A stretch of DNA of 64,000 nucleotides from Actinomadura kijaniata NBRC 14229 (GTDB lineage: Bacteria > Actinomycetota > Actinomycetes > Streptosporangiales > Streptosporangiaceae), in the NCBI RefSeq assembly GCF_001552175.1, contig NZ_BCQR01000013.1, forward strand, positions 1 through 64,000, in the 5' to 3' direction. Shown here in pieces: positions 49,437-57,934 of this stretch. The first letter of the stretch is position 1; each line of letters opens with the position of its first letter. Made by a program: the position numbers and the translations under genes. The notes beneath the pieces were generated by a model. The model was not told the origin of the DNA. It saw only the letters and a program-made list of their open reading frames with translations, and made no database searches.

Positions 49437-49802
49437 TCATGGGCTTGAAACCTGGCTCAGCGCCGCCTCGACGATCTGGATCGCCTCGGTGGGGTCGATG
49501 CCGACGCTGGCGATGACCGCCGCGTACTGGCGGGCGGCGCGGCGGGCCTGCTCGCGGGCCTGCTCGCCGGCGGCCGAGACGAACGAGCCGGCCCGTCCGC
49601 GGGTCTCGATCAGCCCGGCCTCCTCCAGCTCCCGGTAGGCCCGGCCGACGGTGTTCACGGCGAGGCCGAGGTCGGCCGCGAGCCGGCGGATCGGCGGCAG
49701 TCTCGTGCCGACGACGAGCGAGCGGTCCTGGATCTGCCTGGCGAGCTGGGCCCGGAGTTGCTCGTACGGCGGCGTCGGCGAGGCCGCGTCGATGACGATC
49801 AT
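49437..49802 (-). CDS. GntR family (YtrA subfamily) regulator
   Basis: A 121-residue short GntR: winged helix only (PPYEQLRAQLARQIQDRSLV, RLPPIRRLAADLGLAVNTVG RAYRELEEAG in series) plus a short dimerisation tail. The YtrA subfamily usually controls adjacent transporter or membrane genes. It overlaps the upstream membrane gene by four bases. The 50592-50639 inverted repeat is its likely site. Confidence 0.9.
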   Translation of the reverse strand: MIVIDAASPTPPYEQLRAQLARQIQDRSLVVGTRLPPIRRLAADLGLAVNTVGRAYRELEEAGLIETRGRAGSFVSAAGEQAREQARRAARQYAAVIASVGIDPTEAIQIVEAALSQVSSP

Positions 49803-50578
49803 CGGATGGCCATGGCCCGCCGTGCCGCCGCCGCGACACCGTCGCTCCGGCTCTCGATCAGCCAGAGCGCGACGGCGCCCGCCGCCACGAGCGCCAGCGC
49901 GACCCCGTTCCACCAGCCGAGCGACTCCCCGTACAGGAAGATGGCCGGCAGCGACCACACCAGGCTGGGCGTGACGAGGGCGCGGGCGTCCTCGACCCGC
50001 ATGATGACATCGGCCGTGAGCGACACCTCGTCCTCCGCCACGGCCGGGCTCGCGAGCACCTGGCGCAGTTGCAGGATGGTGCCGGCGCCGGCGGCGGCGA
50101 GGCCGATCAGCACGGTGACCGCCCCGGCCCGCAGGCCGGAGTCCGGGATCGGCAGCACGCTCAGCGCGAGCAGCAGGGCGCCGGTGAAGGTCGCGACCGT
50201 GAACAGGGTGTACGGCCGGCCCAGCACCGCCGGCCAGCCGAGCTCGACCGGGTGGGCCACCCGCCGGGACAGCCGCGCGCCGATCCCGCGGTCGACGCGC
50301 CGCACCCAGCAGCCGAGCAGCCACTGCGCCACCAGCAGCCCGGTCACCAGTCCCGCCAGCGCCAGCAGCGGCGGCCAGGAGGACGTGACGTCGGCGGGCA
50401 GCGTCAACGCGTGCGTGAGCGCCGCGCCGACCACGAACGCGGCCAGCAGGAGGCTGTGGCCGACCTTGGCGCGCCGACGCACCGCCAGCCGGGCCGCGAT
50501 CAGCGGGGACGGCTCGGTGTCGCCCAGGCCGTGCTGGGCCAGCCACCGTCCAGCCTCTGTGTGATCCGCCGGGCGCAT
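49799..50578 (-). CDS. Hypothetical multi-pass membrane protein, partner of GntR
   Basis: A 259-residue integral membrane protein with about six helices: SLLLAAFVVGAALTHALTL, PPLLALAGLVTGLLVAQWLL, LFTVATFTGALLLALSVL, AVTVLIGLAAAGAGTIL, SLVWSLPAIFLYGESLGWW, and GVALALVAAGAVALWLIE. The ATG follows GGAGG. No family was recognised. It is the first gene of the unit with the GntR. Confidence 0.8.
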   Translation of the reverse strand: MRPADHTEAGRWLAQHGLGDTEPSPLIAARLAVRRRAKVGHSLLLAAFVVGAALTHALTLPADVTSSWPPLLALAGLVTGLLVAQWLLGCWVRRVDRGIGARLSRRVAHPVELGWPAVLGRPYTLFTVATFTGALLLALSVLPIPDSGLRAGAVTVLIGLAAAGAGTILQLRQVLASPAVAEDEVSLTADVIMRVEDARALVTPSLVWSLPAIFLYGESLGWWNGVALALVAAGAVALWLIESRSDGVAAAARRAMAIR

Positions 50579-50591
50579 GCCGCCACCTCCG

Positions 50592-50639
50592 ATTGTCGCA
50601 AGTATTGTCTCAATAAGATGAGTCATAGGTTGCGACAAT
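50592..50639. promoter_or_regulatory. Inverted repeat in the membrane/GntR promoter
   Basis: ATTGTCGCAA (50592-50601) and TTGCGACAAT (50630-50639) are perfect 10-base reverse complements, 28 bases apart. They lie just upstream of the leftward gene pair. On the minus strand TTGTCG and TATTGA are 17 bases apart, a possible promoter inside the repeat, so binding would overlap it. Confidence 0.6.
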
Positions 50640-50854
50640 GTCAATAGGGGGCGGGCTGTCCCGACCGGCCACCACGGAAGTCCTCATCGACCTTGTCCGG
50701 AGAGCCCCTCGGGGTACGCGAAGTCCGGGGCGGCTCTGCAAGCGGAGCCACCTCTCGCCGACCGCGAAACCTCGTGCCGCCACCCCGCCCCTGCGGCGCA
50801 CGCTCCGTCCGCCTGCCCGGAAGGTGATCGTCCGGGTGGGGTGACGGCGGCCTC

Positions 50855-51679
50855 TCAGCCGGTGGCGCGGGTGAGGTGGGTGATGTAGCGGGCGATGGCG
50901 TGGTCGGCGATGCCGTCGGTGCCGGGCGCCAGCGGGTCGGCCAGGTGGCCGCGGGCTTGGTCGGCCAGGCCGCCCAGCAGCCCGCCGGGGCGCTTGTCGT
51001 GGATCTTGCCGCGCGAGTCGATGTAGCGTTCGGCGGCCACGTGCGCATACACCGGGGCGGGCGGGAGCTGGGCCACGATGTCGTTGTTGTTGACGAAGCG
51101 GAACACCCGGCCTTTGAGGGCCTGGTCGTAGGCGGCGGCCAGCGTCGGGTCGCAGGTGCGGGGCTGGCCGAAGGTGTAGACCCCGTCGGCCAGGAGGCGG
51201 GGCTCGTCGAAGTGCAGGCGGGCGGCGGCCAGCATCGCCAGCGCCCCGCCCAGGCTGTGGCCGGTGAACCACAGCGACTGCTCGCGGTCGCGCAGGTCCT
51301 GGACGGCTTGGCGGATCTGCGGCCAGGCCGCCTCCAGCGCCTGGTGGAACCCCAGGTGCACCAGGCCCTTGCCACCGGGGTAGGGCATCATCACCGCCCC
51401 GCCGTCGCTCAGCCAGTCGCGGATCTGGCGGGCCTCGGTGCCGCGGAACGCCACGATCATCATCTGGTCGCTGGCGGCGACGTAGGCCTGGGTGTCCTGG
51501 ATGGGGAACGAGGCCGAGAACGGCACGGTGAACACCCGCACCTGGTCGAACCCCCACTCGGTGAGGCGCTGGCGGACGGTCCGCTCGTCCTTGTACGCCA
51601 GGTCGGCGGCCTCGGCCAGACAGCGGGCGTGCGGCAGCCCGTAGCCGGTGGCCTTGTGGTCGAACGTCAACGTACTCAT
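50855..51679 (-). CDS. Class 3 lipase (alpha/beta hydrolase)
   Basis: A 274-residue intracellular-type lipase_3 protein with no signal peptide. The oxyanion strand is MMIVAFRGTEARQIRDWLSD. The nucleophile elbow is WFTGHSLGGALAMLAAARL. A catalytic Asp is likely in FVNNNDIVAQLPP and a His near the C terminus. GAAGGAG precedes the ATG at 51679. Substrate would be an acyl-ester or lipid. Confidence 0.9.
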   Translation of the reverse strand: MSTLTFDHKATGYGLPHARCLAEAADLAYKDERTVRQRLTEWGFDQVRVFTVPFSASFPIQDTQAYVAASDQMMIVAFRGTEARQIRDWLSDGGAVMMPYPGGKGLVHLGFHQALEAAWPQIRQAVQDLRDREQSLWFTGHSLGGALAMLAAARLHFDEPRLLADGVYTFGQPRTCDPTLAAAYDQALKGRVFRFVNNNDIVAQLPPAPVYAHVAAERYIDSRGKIHDKRPGGLLGGLADQARGHLADPLAPGTDGIADHAIARYITHLTRATG

Positions 51680-52105
51680 CTGCTTCTCCTTCGTGGCTGC
51701 GGTGTGCAGGGATGCGCCGGGTCGCACCATTCGGGCGGCGCAGGCAGAGTCGGCCGCGCCTGCCATGCGAGTGCGCGGATGACACTCCCGAACATCACCT
51801 CTCGCGCCTAGATCGACACACAGGGTGAGGAATGGAGTTGGTCAGGGCCGCTCCCGACTGACGCCTCCGCCAGTGGGCTTGTGGGCGGTCCTCCAGGCGA
51901 CGGGCGGAGCCAGCCCGATGCCAAGCCCCTGCGGACGAATCCGTGAACGTCGGCGTCCACTCAGGTCAGTCCTCAGTGGCCAACGGCGCCGACCAGGCGA
52001 GACGAACCGGGCCGGGCACCGGGACGTCGCGGTGCGGGGCACGGGTCGCGGCGCTGATCGAGAACCGTATTGTGGGGGTATCGGGGCAGGTGAGGGGAGG
52101 CGGAG
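51680..52105. other. Divergent intergenic region (lipase / RsbQ operon)
   Basis: 425 bases with no supported gene. A GGGTAT hexamer at 52076-52081, 24 bases before the rsbQ-like ATG, is reminiscent of a stress-sigma -10 element. No convincing -35 partner is visible. Confidence 0.4.
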
Positions 52106-52918
52106 ATGGATATCCGCCATAGGAACAACGTCACGGTCACCGGTCCGGCCGATGGACCGGCGGTGGTGCTGGCGCACGGGTTCGGCTGTGACCAGAACAT
52201 GTGGCGCCTGGTGGTTCCGGCGCTGGCCGGGCGGCACCGGGTGGTGACGTTCGACTACGTCGGTTCCGGTGGCTCGGACCTGTCGGCATGGAGCCGGGAG
52301 CGGTACTCCTCACTTCAGGGCTATGCCCAGGACGTGGTGGAGGTCTGCCAGGAACTGGACCTCGAACGGGCGGTGCTGGTGGGGCATTCGGTCAGCGCCA
52401 TGGTCGGGGTGCTGGCGGCGCACGCCGCGCCGGAGCGGATCGGGGCGCTGGTGATGGTGACGCCCTCACCCTGCTACATCGACGGCGACGGCTACCGTGG
52501 CGGCTTCAGCGTCGAGGACATCGACGAACTGCTGGCCTCGCTGGAGTCGAACTACCTGGGCTGGTCTTCGGCCATGGCCCCGGTGATCATGGGCAATCCG
52601 GACCGGCCGGAGCTGGGGCGGGAGCTGACCAACAGCTTCTGCGCCACCGATCCCGAGATCGCCCGCGTGTTCGCCCGCACCACGTTCCTGTCCGACAGCC
52701 GCGACGACCTCGAAAGCGTGCGGGTGCCGACGCTGGTGCTGGAGTGCTCCCAGGACGCCATCGCGCCTCGCGAGGTCGGCGCCTACGTCCATGCGGCGAT
52801 CGCCTCCTCCCGCCTGGTCACCCTCGACGCCACCGGGCACTGCCCGCAGCTGAGCGCGCCGGAGGCCACCGCCGAAGCGATCTTGGACTTCCTGGAGTCC
52901 CTGGAGGCCCGGCCGTGA
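52106..52918 (+). CDS. rsbQ: RsbQ-like alpha/beta hydrolase (D14/KAI2 group)
   Basis: A 270-residue hydrolase that in Bacillus is needed for the RsbP phosphatase to sense energy stress. It shows HGFGCDQNMWRLVVP, FDYVGSGGSDLS, the nucleophile elbow GHSVSAM with Ser95 (the form seen in RsbQ/D14/KAI2), and SFCATDPEIARVFARTTFLSD. The C-terminal catalytic His is in TGHCPQLSAPEA. GTG of the phosphatase overlaps its stop, matching the rsbQ-rsbP order of Bacillus. Confidence 0.9.
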   Translation: MDIRHRNNVTVTGPADGPAVVLAHGFGCDQNMWRLVVPALAGRHRVVTFDYVGSGGSDLSAWSRERYSSLQGYAQDVVEVCQELDLERAVLVGHSVSAMVGVLAAHAAPERIGALVMVTPSPCYIDGDGYRGGFSVEDIDELLASLESNYLGWSSAMAPVIMGNPDRPELGRELTNSFCATDPEIARVFARTTFLSDSRDDLESVRVPTLVLECSQDAIAPREVGAYVHAAIASSRLVTLDATGHCPQLSAPEATAEAILDFLESLEARP

Positions 52919-54270
52919 CGGGCCGCATCGGCGGGCGGGAGCCGACCGGAGAAGGGGCGGGCACGGACGCGGTGTTCACCTCGCTGCTGGAGGACAGCGC
53001 CGAGGAACTGTACGAGTCGGCTCCCTGCGGCTACCTGTCCACGACGATGGACGGCACCATCGCCAAGATCAACGCCACCCTGCTGGACTGGTTAGGGCTC
53101 GAGCGCCGGGCCGTCGTCGGCCGGAAACGCTTTGCCGACCTGCTCACCGTCGGCGGCAGGCTGTACCACGAGACGCACTTCGCGCCGCTGCTGCGCATGC
53201 AGGGAGAGCTGGGCGGCATCGCCCTGGAGATGAAGACCGCCGGCGGCCGGCTGCCGGTGCTGGTCTCCTCCGCGATCAAGTACGGCGGCGGGGGAGAGCC
53301 GCTGCTGATCCGCACCACGGTCTTCGACGCCTCTGACCGCCGCGCCTACGAAGAGGAACTCCTGCGCCGTCGCCAGGAAGCCGAACGGGCGCGTACCGAG
53401 GCCGAGCAGGCCCGCGCCGAGGCCGAACAAGCCCAGGCGGAGGCCGAACGGGCCCGGAAACAGGCCGAGGCCGACCGGGCACGCCTGGCCGACACGCTGG
53501 CCGTGCTGCAACAGTCCCTGCTGCCCGACACCTTGCCCGCCGTGCCCGGCCTGGAGGCGGCCGCGCACTACCACACGGCCTCTCCCGACCGGCTCGGCGG
53601 CGACTTCTACGACCTGTTCCCCGTCGGTGAGAACCTGTGGGCGTTCTTCCTGGGCGACGTGTGCGGCAAGGGTCCCGAGGCCGCCTCCCTGACCTCGCTG
53701 ACCCGCTACACCCTGCGCGCCGCCGCCCACCACGACCCCGACCCGGTCACCGCGCTGACCACGCTCAACGACGCCCTGCACGAGCGGTACACGGCCAGCG
53801 GAGACCCCCGCTACTGCACGTGCGTCTTCGGCGTTCTCGAATCCGGCCACGACGACGGGCACGTCACGGTCCGCCTCGCCTCCGGCGGCCACCCCCCGGC
53901 GCTGGTCCTGCGCGCCGACGGACACGCCGACCTCCTGCCCACCCCCGGCGGAATGCTCATCGGGGTGTTCCCCACCGCACCCATCGGAACCGCCCAGACC
54001 ATCCTGGCCGCCGGCGACACGATGCTGCTCTACACCGACGGCCTCACCGAGGCCCGCACCGGCCCCACCCGCGACGCCCTGTACGGAGACGACGCCCTGT
54101 ACGCCTTCGCCGACGAACACGCTCCCGCCACGCCCCAGCAAACGATCACCGCGCTGACCGAACTGCTCGACGGCTTCGGCGACGGCCTCGACGACGACAC
54201 CGCTCTGCTGGCCCTGGGAGTCCCGGCCGACCCCTCCCGCACCCGCCCGACGACGGATCACCCGCGATGA
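52915..54270 (+). CDS. rsbP: PAS-domain PP2C-type (SpoIIE) phosphatase, RsbP-like
   Basis: A 451-residue protein phosphatase. The N-terminal PAS-like sensor is about 28-140 (ELYESAPCGYLSTTMDGTIA). A coiled coil of RTEAEQARAEAEQAQAEAER type repeats follows (about 150-185). Then comes a SpoIIE/PP2C catalytic domain with LGGDFYDLFPVG, FFLGDVCGKGPEAAS, LYTDGLTEAR and DDDTALLALG, which hold metal-binding Asp residues. It should dephosphorylate the anti-anti-sigma factor encoded next. Overlaps of four bases at both ends. Confidence 0.93.
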   Translation: MTGRIGGREPTGEGAGTDAVFTSLLEDSAEELYESAPCGYLSTTMDGTIAKINATLLDWLGLERRAVVGRKRFADLLTVGGRLYHETHFAPLLRMQGELGGIALEMKTAGGRLPVLVSSAIKYGGGGEPLLIRTTVFDASDRRAYEEELLRRRQEAERARTEAEQARAEAEQAQAEAERARKQAEADRARLADTLAVLQQSLLPDTLPAVPGLEAAAHYHTASPDRLGGDFYDLFPVGENLWAFFLGDVCGKGPEAASLTSLTRYTLRAAAHHDPDPVTALTTLNDALHERYTASGDPRYCTCVFGVLESGHDDGHVTVRLASGGHPPALVLRADGHADLLPTPGGMLIGVFPTAPIGTAQTILAAGDTMLLYTDGLTEARTGPTRDALYGDDALYAFADEHAPATPQQTITALTELLDGFGDGLDDDTALLALGVPADPSRTRPTTDHPR

Positions 54271-54596
54271 GGCCCCTGGACATCACCCGCCGCGACACCG
54301 CCACCGGGCCCGTCCTGCATGTGGTCGGCGATCTGGACTACACCCACGCCCCCGGCTTCCGCCACCACGTCCGGCAGCTCACCCTGACCGCAGGGCAGTG
54401 CCTGGTGCTCGACCTGTCCGGCCTGGAATTCTGCGACTCCAGCGGCATCACCGCCCTCCTCGCCGCACGCCAGCACGCGCAGGCCGCCGACGCCGCCATC
54501 ATCCTGGCCGCCGTCCCCTCCAACCTGATGCGCACCCTCACCCTCGTCGGCCTGGACCAGGTGTTCACCATCGCCCCCAGCGCCGACGAGCTCTGA
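54267..54596 (+). CDS. rsbV: STAS-domain anti-anti-sigma factor (RsbV-like)
   Basis: A 109-residue STAS protein with the phosphorylatable serine motif LEFCDSSGITALLAARQ. It should bind and neutralise an RsbW-type kinase when dephosphorylated by the upstream phosphatase. No kinase or sigma gene is adjacent; the GHKL protein at 22729 is the only candidate in the window. ATG overlaps the phosphatase stop. Confidence 0.9.
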   Translation: MRPLDITRRDTATGPVLHVVGDLDYTHAPGFRHHVRQLTLTAGQCLVLDLSGLEFCDSSGITALLAARQHAQAADAAIILAAVPSNLMRTLTLVGLDQVFTIAPSADEL

Positions 54597-54888
54597 CCCG
54601 CCGTTCTCCCGGCCTTCCCACTCGCTCGCGACAGTGATCCACTCATGTCGGCGGGGCGCGCCGAGCTCCCGCCGGGAACCCCTCAGAACCGGCCTGGGCG
54701 CAGGCGCATCGCCGGGCGGGGCGCCGTGCCGACGCGGTTCCCGCCAACGAATCGCAGGCTCGCCGCTCCGGATCGCCCGACATGGTGGGCCGCGCTACAT
54801 CCAGCCTCACGATTCTGTATTCGGGACATGTGGTCCGGGTCACATGCCGTCTTCAGACTGACGGTCACACCGAGGAGGTGACGCGAAC

Positions 54889-56142
54889 GTGAGGCTCAAA
54901 CATGCGCTCCTGTCCGTCCTGGCGGCCGTCGGTCTGGTGGTGACGACGCTCTCCATCGCCCTGGCCGCGGTTCCGCCCCCCACCCAGGGGACCCTGAAGA
55001 AGTACGGCATCACCGGCACCTACGTCAGCGGGCTGTCATCCGGCGGGTTCATGGCCAACCAGCTGCACGTGGCCTACTCCAGCATCTTCCAAGGCGCCGG
55101 GATCTACTCGGCCGGGCCCTACGACTGCGCGCAGAACAGCCTGAGCACCGCGCTCAACGCCTGCATGGACACCTTCACGCCGCGCCGGACCCCGCGCGAG
55201 CTGGAGCAGCTGACCCGGCAGCGGGCGTCCCAGGGCACCGTCGACCCGCCCGCCAACCTGTCGGGCGACCCGGTGTGGCTGCTGCACGGCGGCCAGGACC
55301 AGACCATCGACCGGGCGGTCAACGACGATCTGGCCACCTACTACCGCGACTTCGGCGCGCGCGTGCGGTACAACACCGGCACCCCGGCCGGACACGCGTG
55401 GATCAGCCCGATCGGACGCGGCTCCTGCGGCTCCACCGCCTCGCCGTACGTCAACAACTGCGGCGGCGACCCGGTGCGGGAGATGCTGACCCACCTGTTC
55501 GGCAGTGTGAACGCACCCGCCTCCCGTCTGGGCGGCAAGCTCGTCCAGTTCGACCAGAACGCCCACGTGCCCGGAGGCAACGCCACCGGCGTCAGCATGG
55601 GCAGGGAAGGCTTCGCCTATGTCCCGCAGGCGTGCGAGAGCGGCCGCTCCTGCAGGCTGATGGTCACGCTGCACGGCTGTTACCAGTACCACGGCCTGGT
55701 CGGCAACGCGCTCATGGACCAGGCGTACCTGAACGAGTACGCCGACACCAACGACATGATCGTCCTGTACCCGCAGGCCACCACCATGGCGGGGAACCCG
55801 CGCGGCTGCTGGGACTGGTGGGGCTACCAGTCCGCCCAGTACCCGCTGAAGTCCGGGCCGCAGATGGCCGCCGTGGTCAACATGGTCAAGGCCCTGGGCG
55901 GCGGCGACGGTGGTGGCGGTGGCGAGCCCACACCGACTCCCACACCGACTCCCACGCCCACGCCCACCCCCTCACCGGAGTGCATCACCGCCAGCAACTA
56001 CGCCCACACCATGGCCGCACGCGCGTACGCCTCCGGGGGCAACACCTACGCGCGCGGCTCCAACCAGGCGCTCGGCCTCTGGAACACCGCCATCAACAGC
56101 ACGCTCAAGCAGACCTCACCGGGCTACTGGGTCAAGTGCTGA
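54889..56142 (+). CDS. Extracellular short-chain PHA depolymerase (catalytic domain type 2)
   Basis: A 417-residue secreted enzyme that hydrolyses short-chain polyhydroxyalkanoates such as PHB. A signal peptide (about 1-27) is followed by the catalytic domain with the lipase box TYVSGLSSGGFMANQLHVAYS in parts: nucleophile Ser50 (GLSSG, 48-52), then a candidate acid region DQTIDRA and His169 (AGHAW). The second half has the oxyanion-type VTLHGCYQY and CWDWWGY. A Thr-Pro linker (347-363) leads to a 55-residue C-terminal domain (ECITASNYAHTMAARAYASG..) that may bind polymer. The GTG at 54889 follows GAGGAGGTGA. Type 2 order (lipase box near the N terminus) is seen. Confidence 0.9.
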   Translation: MRLKHALLSVLAAVGLVVTTLSIALAAVPPPTQGTLKKYGITGTYVSGLSSGGFMANQLHVAYSSIFQGAGIYSAGPYDCAQNSLSTALNACMDTFTPRRTPRELEQLTRQRASQGTVDPPANLSGDPVWLLHGGQDQTIDRAVNDDLATYYRDFGARVRYNTGTPAGHAWISPIGRGSCGSTASPYVNNCGGDPVREMLTHLFGSVNAPASRLGGKLVQFDQNAHVPGGNATGVSMGREGFAYVPQACESGRSCRLMVTLHGCYQYHGLVGNALMDQAYLNEYADTNDMIVLYPQATTMAGNPRGCWDWWGYQSAQYPLKSGPQMAAVVNMVKALGGGDGGGGGEPTPTPTPTPTPTPTPSPECITASNYAHTMAARAYASGGNTYARGSNQALGLWNTAINSTLKQTSPGYWVKC

Positions 56143-56157
56143 ACCTGGGAAAGGAAC

Positions 56158-56194
56158 GCTGCCCTGCCCGTCGCAACCCGACAGGCAGGGCAGC
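56158..56194 (+). terminator. Hairpin terminator after PHA depolymerase
   Basis: GCTGCCCTGCC (56158-56168) and GGCAGGGCAGC (56184-56194) form a perfect 11-base-pair stem with a 15-base loop, 15 bases past the stop. Confidence 0.7.
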
Positions 56195-56459
56195 CCCCAT
56201 TCGTCCGCCCATCTCAGGCGGCCACTGACGACAAGCCGCGCCCGGCCTCCACCCTCGCAGGCCAGACCACGAAACCTGCGCCGTCACCGATCAAGATCCA
56301 GCCGTTCGCCCAACGACACACCGCCGACTTGGCACGGATGCCGGACCACCCTCGCCTCTGGCGTTGTCGTCGAACCCGCCCCGGAGATCGGGGCTTGACA
56401 GGCTGGTGCCGAGAATCAACGATCAGAGCGTCGTTCCCCTCTCGCAAAAGAAGTTTCCC

Positions 56460-57359
56460 ATGGGGAAACGAATTGGAGCGCTGTTCGTTTCGCTTCTCGC
56501 ACTCGCCGCACTGCTGTCCCCGCCCGCCCGCGCCGCCATCGACCTGTCGGCGCCGGGCCCCAACCCCGTCGGGTACTCCGACGTCTCGGTGAGCGCCGCG
56601 GGCCGCTCCTTTTCCGCCCGCATGTGGTACCCCGCCGCCTCGGCGGGCCAGAACACCCCGGCGGCCGCCGGACGCTTCCCGGTCGTGTCCTTCGGGCACG
56701 GCTTCGTGCAGTCGGTGACCACCTACTCCTCCACCACCGGCCACCTGGCGTCCTGGGGGCTCATCGTGGTGGCGCCCAAGTCCCAGGGCGGCCTGTTCCC
56801 CAGCCACAGCGCGTTCGCCCTCGACCTCAACGCCGCGCTGTCCTGGGCCGTCGCCCAGGACGCCACCGCAGGGTCCCGGCTGGCCGGGCATGTGCGCACC
56901 GACCGGCTCGCCCTGTCGGGACACTCGATGGGGGGCGGCGCCAGCATCCTGGCCGCCGCGCAGAACCCCGCCGTCACCACCGTCGCCAACCTGGCCGCCG
57001 CCGAGACCAACCCCTCGGCGGTGAGCGCGGCCGCTCGCGTAACCGCGCCGATGCAGCTGGTGGGCGGCACCAACGACACCATCGTCCCGTTGTCGAACCA
57101 GCAGAACATGTACAACGCCAAGCCCGCGCCCAAGCAGCTGCGCGCCATCGTCGGCGGCTTCCACTGCGGGTTCATCGACTCCAGCGGTTTCGGCTGCGAC
57201 AGCGGCCAGATCACCCGGGCCGCCCAGCTGTCGATCACCCGCCGCGTGCTCACCGCCTGGTTCCTGTACTACCTCCACGGCGACACCAGCGTCTATGACC
57301 AGGTGTGGGGACCGGGCGCGACCAACGACCCCGCCGTCAGGTTCACCGGCCAGCAGTAG
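56460..57359 (+). CDS. Secreted cutinase-like/dienelactone-hydrolase-type alpha/beta hydrolase
   Basis: A 299-residue secreted serine hydrolase, related in fold to the cutinase-like protein at 297-1160 but clearly a different subgroup. Signal peptide 1-25 (cleavage near ARA). Nucleophile Ser156 in LALSGHSMGGGAS, Asp206 in GGTNDTIVP, His235 in GGFHCGFID. Cys236 and Cys246 may pair. VVSFGHGF (oxyanion) matches the chlorophyllase/PET-hydrolase-like superfamily. The ATG at 56460 has a weak AAAGAAG site. Substrate is unknown. Confidence 0.82.
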   Translation: MGKRIGALFVSLLALAALLSPPARAAIDLSAPGPNPVGYSDVSVSAAGRSFSARMWYPAASAGQNTPAAAGRFPVVSFGHGFVQSVTTYSSTTGHLASWGLIVVAPKSQGGLFPSHSAFALDLNAALSWAVAQDATAGSRLAGHVRTDRLALSGHSMGGGASILAAAQNPAVTTVANLAAAETNPSAVSAAARVTAPMQLVGGTNDTIVPLSNQQNMYNAKPAPKQLRAIVGGFHCGFIDSSGFGCDSGQITRAAQLSITRRVLTAWFLYYLHGDTSVYDQVWGPGATNDPAVRFTGQQ

Positions 57360-57633
57360 GAACGAGAGCGTGAGGCCCCGCCGCGCCCTGGCGCTGCTGC
57401 CCATGCCGACGCGCACGTCGTCCCCGAGATGCGCACCCGGCACCACCCGCGCGGCGGAACCTCCACCCTCCGACCCGCCCTGCAGCCTCCCAACCCGGAA
57501 ACGGACGAAGCTCTCCCGCAGGGGCCCTTTCACGTGACCAGACAGCGGTTTCCTGGTTCTCGTCGAAGGTGTCGGGCGCCCCGATGTCGGCCGGGCTTTC
57601 GCTTGGTGTGCCAGCGTGCACGTCTGTCCTCAT
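57343..57633 (-). CDS. Small hypothetical protein, low confidence
   Basis: A 96-codon frame with a good GGGAGGT site before the ATG at 57633. The first 45 residues (MRTDVHAGTPSESPADIGAP..) look protein-like and the rest is Arg/Gly-rich noise, so the frame may be truncated or shifted. It covers the otherwise empty gap between two secreted hydrolases. Confidence 0.3.
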   Translation of the reverse strand: MRTDVHAGTPSESPADIGAPDTFDENQETAVWSRERAPAGELRPFPGWEAAGRVGGWRFRRAGGAGCASRGRRARRHGQQRQGAAGPHALVPTAGR

Positions 57634-57934
57634 GGCACCTCCCATGCCGTGACGGCCATGGGCTCGTGGTGCCTGAGTAGGAGGTGGCGGCCCAGCTCGG
57701 CTCCTCCCGTCCGAAGGGACGGGCCGCCGCGGCGTGGTTGCCGAATGGTGGCGGTGGAACGGGCTGCGCGGCCGGGACGGCGTCCACGATCGTTCCGAGC
57801 TCGGGCGCAAGCGCCGGTGTCGAACATCACACCCTTGATCATGAAGGCTGACGATCCGGCGGTTGCCCTCATGTAGACATACGTGTTTGTTTGTAGTGGG
57901 AATCCGACTGTCGGATCCGACTCGAAGGGTGCAA
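57634..57934. other. Intergenic region before the Ag85-like esterase
   Basis: About 300 bases with no supported rightward gene. It contains the probable promoter region of the esterase and a dyad at 57902-57916. Confidence 0.4.
57902..57916. promoter_or_regulatory. Dyad upstream of the Ag85-like esterase
   Basis: ATCCGA-CTG-TCGGAT is a perfect 6-base dyad followed by a partial direct repeat TCCGACTCG. It lies 18 bases before the ATG at 57935 and may be an operator. Confidence 0.4.

Noticed and set aside
55920..55977. Short tandem DNA repeat (ACTCCCACACCG type)
   Set aside because: It encodes the Thr-Pro linker of the PHA depolymerase, a normal linker, not an independent repeat element.
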